A DNA stretch of 5,617 bases from Candidatus Segetimicrobium genomatis (GTDB lineage: Bacteria; Sysuimicrobiota; Sysuimicrobiia; Sysuimicrobiales; Segetimicrobiaceae): assembly GCA_005883865.1 (NCBI GenBank), contig VBAO01000229.1:8454-14070 (forward strand). The letters are read 5' to 3'. A program made the translations under genes and the position numbers. Below, piece by piece: positions 5,119 through 5,617 of the stretch; position 1 is the first letter of the stretch, and every line of letters begins with the position of its first letter. The notes beneath the pieces were generated by a model. The model worked only from the letters and a program-made list of their open reading frames with translations. It did not search any database and was not told where the DNA came from.

Positions 5119-5617
5119 TCAGAACACGGGGTCCTCCACGTACGTGCCGAACACGGCGCGCAAGGCCTTGACGATCTCCCCGGCCGTGGCGTACGCCTTG
5201 ACGGCCTCGATCGTGGGAGGGATGAGGTTGTCGTCGCCGCGCGCGACATCGGCCAGCTCCGCCAGGCACCGCTCGACCTGAGAGGAGTCCCGCCCGCGCT
5301 TCACGCGGGCGAGCCGGGCCTGTTGTTGCGCCTCCGCCCCCGGATCCACCTCGTGCAGCGTGAAGGGAATCTCGGATGACCCGCCGGCGTCCTTATGCTT
5401 GTTGACGCCGACGACCACGAGGTCGCCGCGTTCCTTGCGCCGCTGGTATCCGTAGGCGGTGTCGGCCAGCTCCGTCTGGAAGAAATTTCGCTTGGCCGCC
5501 TCCACCGCCCCGCCGAGTGCGTCGATCCGCCGGAGGTAGGCCCAGATGCCGTCCTCGACGCGATCGGTGAGGCTCTCCGCGAAGTAGCTCCCGGCGAGCG
5601 GGTCGATGGTGTTGGCG
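5119..5617 (-). CDS. B12-dependent acyl-CoA mutase large (catalytic) subunit, C-terminal part
   Basis: C-terminal 165 residues of a methylmalonyl-CoA mutase-family catalytic chain; the rest lies beyond the right edge. The visible end of the (beta/alpha)8 barrel begins with ANTIDPLAGSYFAESLTD, a hallmark stretch of the family. It continues with FFQTELADTAYGYQ, VVVGVNKHK, the Arg-rich RLARVKRGRD segment and NLIPPTIEAVKAYATAGEIV, and ends FGTYVEDPVF before TGA at 5119. In fused mutases the cobalamin domain would follow at this point. Here the chain stops and the domain is a separate downstream gene, so this is a split mutase. The internal GTG at 5505 is not the start, since family sequence continues upstream to the window edge. 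Methylmalonyl-CoA is the default annotation, but the substrate-pocket residues that separate it from isobutyryl-, 2-hydroxyisobutyryl- or pivalyl-CoA mutases are not in view. Confidence 0.95.
   Translation of the reverse strand, partial: ANTIDPLAGSYFAESLTDRVEDGIWAYLRRIDALGGAVEAAKRNFFQTELADTAYGYQRRKERGDLVVVGVNKHKDAGGSSEIPFTLHEVDPGAEAQQQARLARVKRGRDSSQVERCLAELADVARGDDNLIPPTIEAVKAYATAGEIVKALRAVFGTYVEDPVF

Noticed and set aside
4737..5249. Ligase start at 5249 giving a 658-residue protein
   Set aside because: The added 171 residues are the out-of-frame shadow of the B12 subunit (Arg/Gly/Pro-rich), with no ligase similarity.
5503..5505. GTG at 5505 as the start of the mutase large-subunit gene
   Set aside because: The same frame continues upstream to the edge with the conserved NTIDPLAGSYF stretch, so the gene is truncated by the window, not short.

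Overview
The window is a dense, GC-rich stretch of bacterial chromosome with no RNA genes, mobile elements, CRISPR or other repeats that I can see. GC is visibly very high, and long open frames run antisense to real genes. GTG starts and short or overlapping gene junctions are common. This fits a high-GC soil or groundwater lineage (Rokubacteria/NC10-like, Actinobacteria and some Proteobacteria would all fit); lineage is a weak inference, because no phylogenetic marker is present.

Layout. Bases 1-582 on the + strand hold the 3' part of a membrane-anchored TlpA/CcmG-type thioredoxin. Everything else is on the - strand and reads right to left as one apparent operon: (i) the C-terminal 165 residues of a coenzyme-B12-dependent acyl-CoA mutase large subunit, running off the right edge; (ii) a separate cobalamin-binding mutase small subunit; (iii) a PaaK-type (phenylacetate-CoA ligase family) adenylate-forming CoA ligase; (iv) a MeaB/ArgK GTPase, the chaperone of B12 acyl-CoA mutases; (v) a metallo-beta-lactamase-fold hydrolase; (vi) a short-chain dehydrogenase/reductase whose frame runs 212 nt into the oppositely oriented thioredoxin gene. 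Apart from the long small-subunit/ligase overlap, junctions run from a 4-nt overlap to a 52-nt gap, so co-transcription is likely.

How the genes may work together (inference). The ligase would activate a carboxylic acid to its CoA thioester, the two-subunit mutase would rearrange the carbon skeleton, MeaB would guard and reload the cobalamin, and the dehydrogenase would oxidise or reduce the hydroxy/keto-acyl-CoA product. The MBL hydrolase could act as a thioesterase or lactonase-type side enzyme. A dedicated ligase between the mutase subunits and their chaperone suggests a mutase fed by free acid (isobutyryl-, 2-hydroxyisobutyryl- or pivalyl-CoA mutase-like) rather than the housekeeping methylmalonyl-CoA enzyme. 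The residues that would decide this lie outside the window.

The most unusual structural point is the small-subunit/ligase junction. The small-subunit frame has no stop where its domain ends. Exactly there lies a G6A heptamer phased as a -1 slippery site, followed by a GC-rich stem-loop, and a -1 shift joins the B12 domain in frame to the ligase. This could be programmed frameshifting, a homopolymer undercall hiding a natural fusion, or just a long gene overlap.
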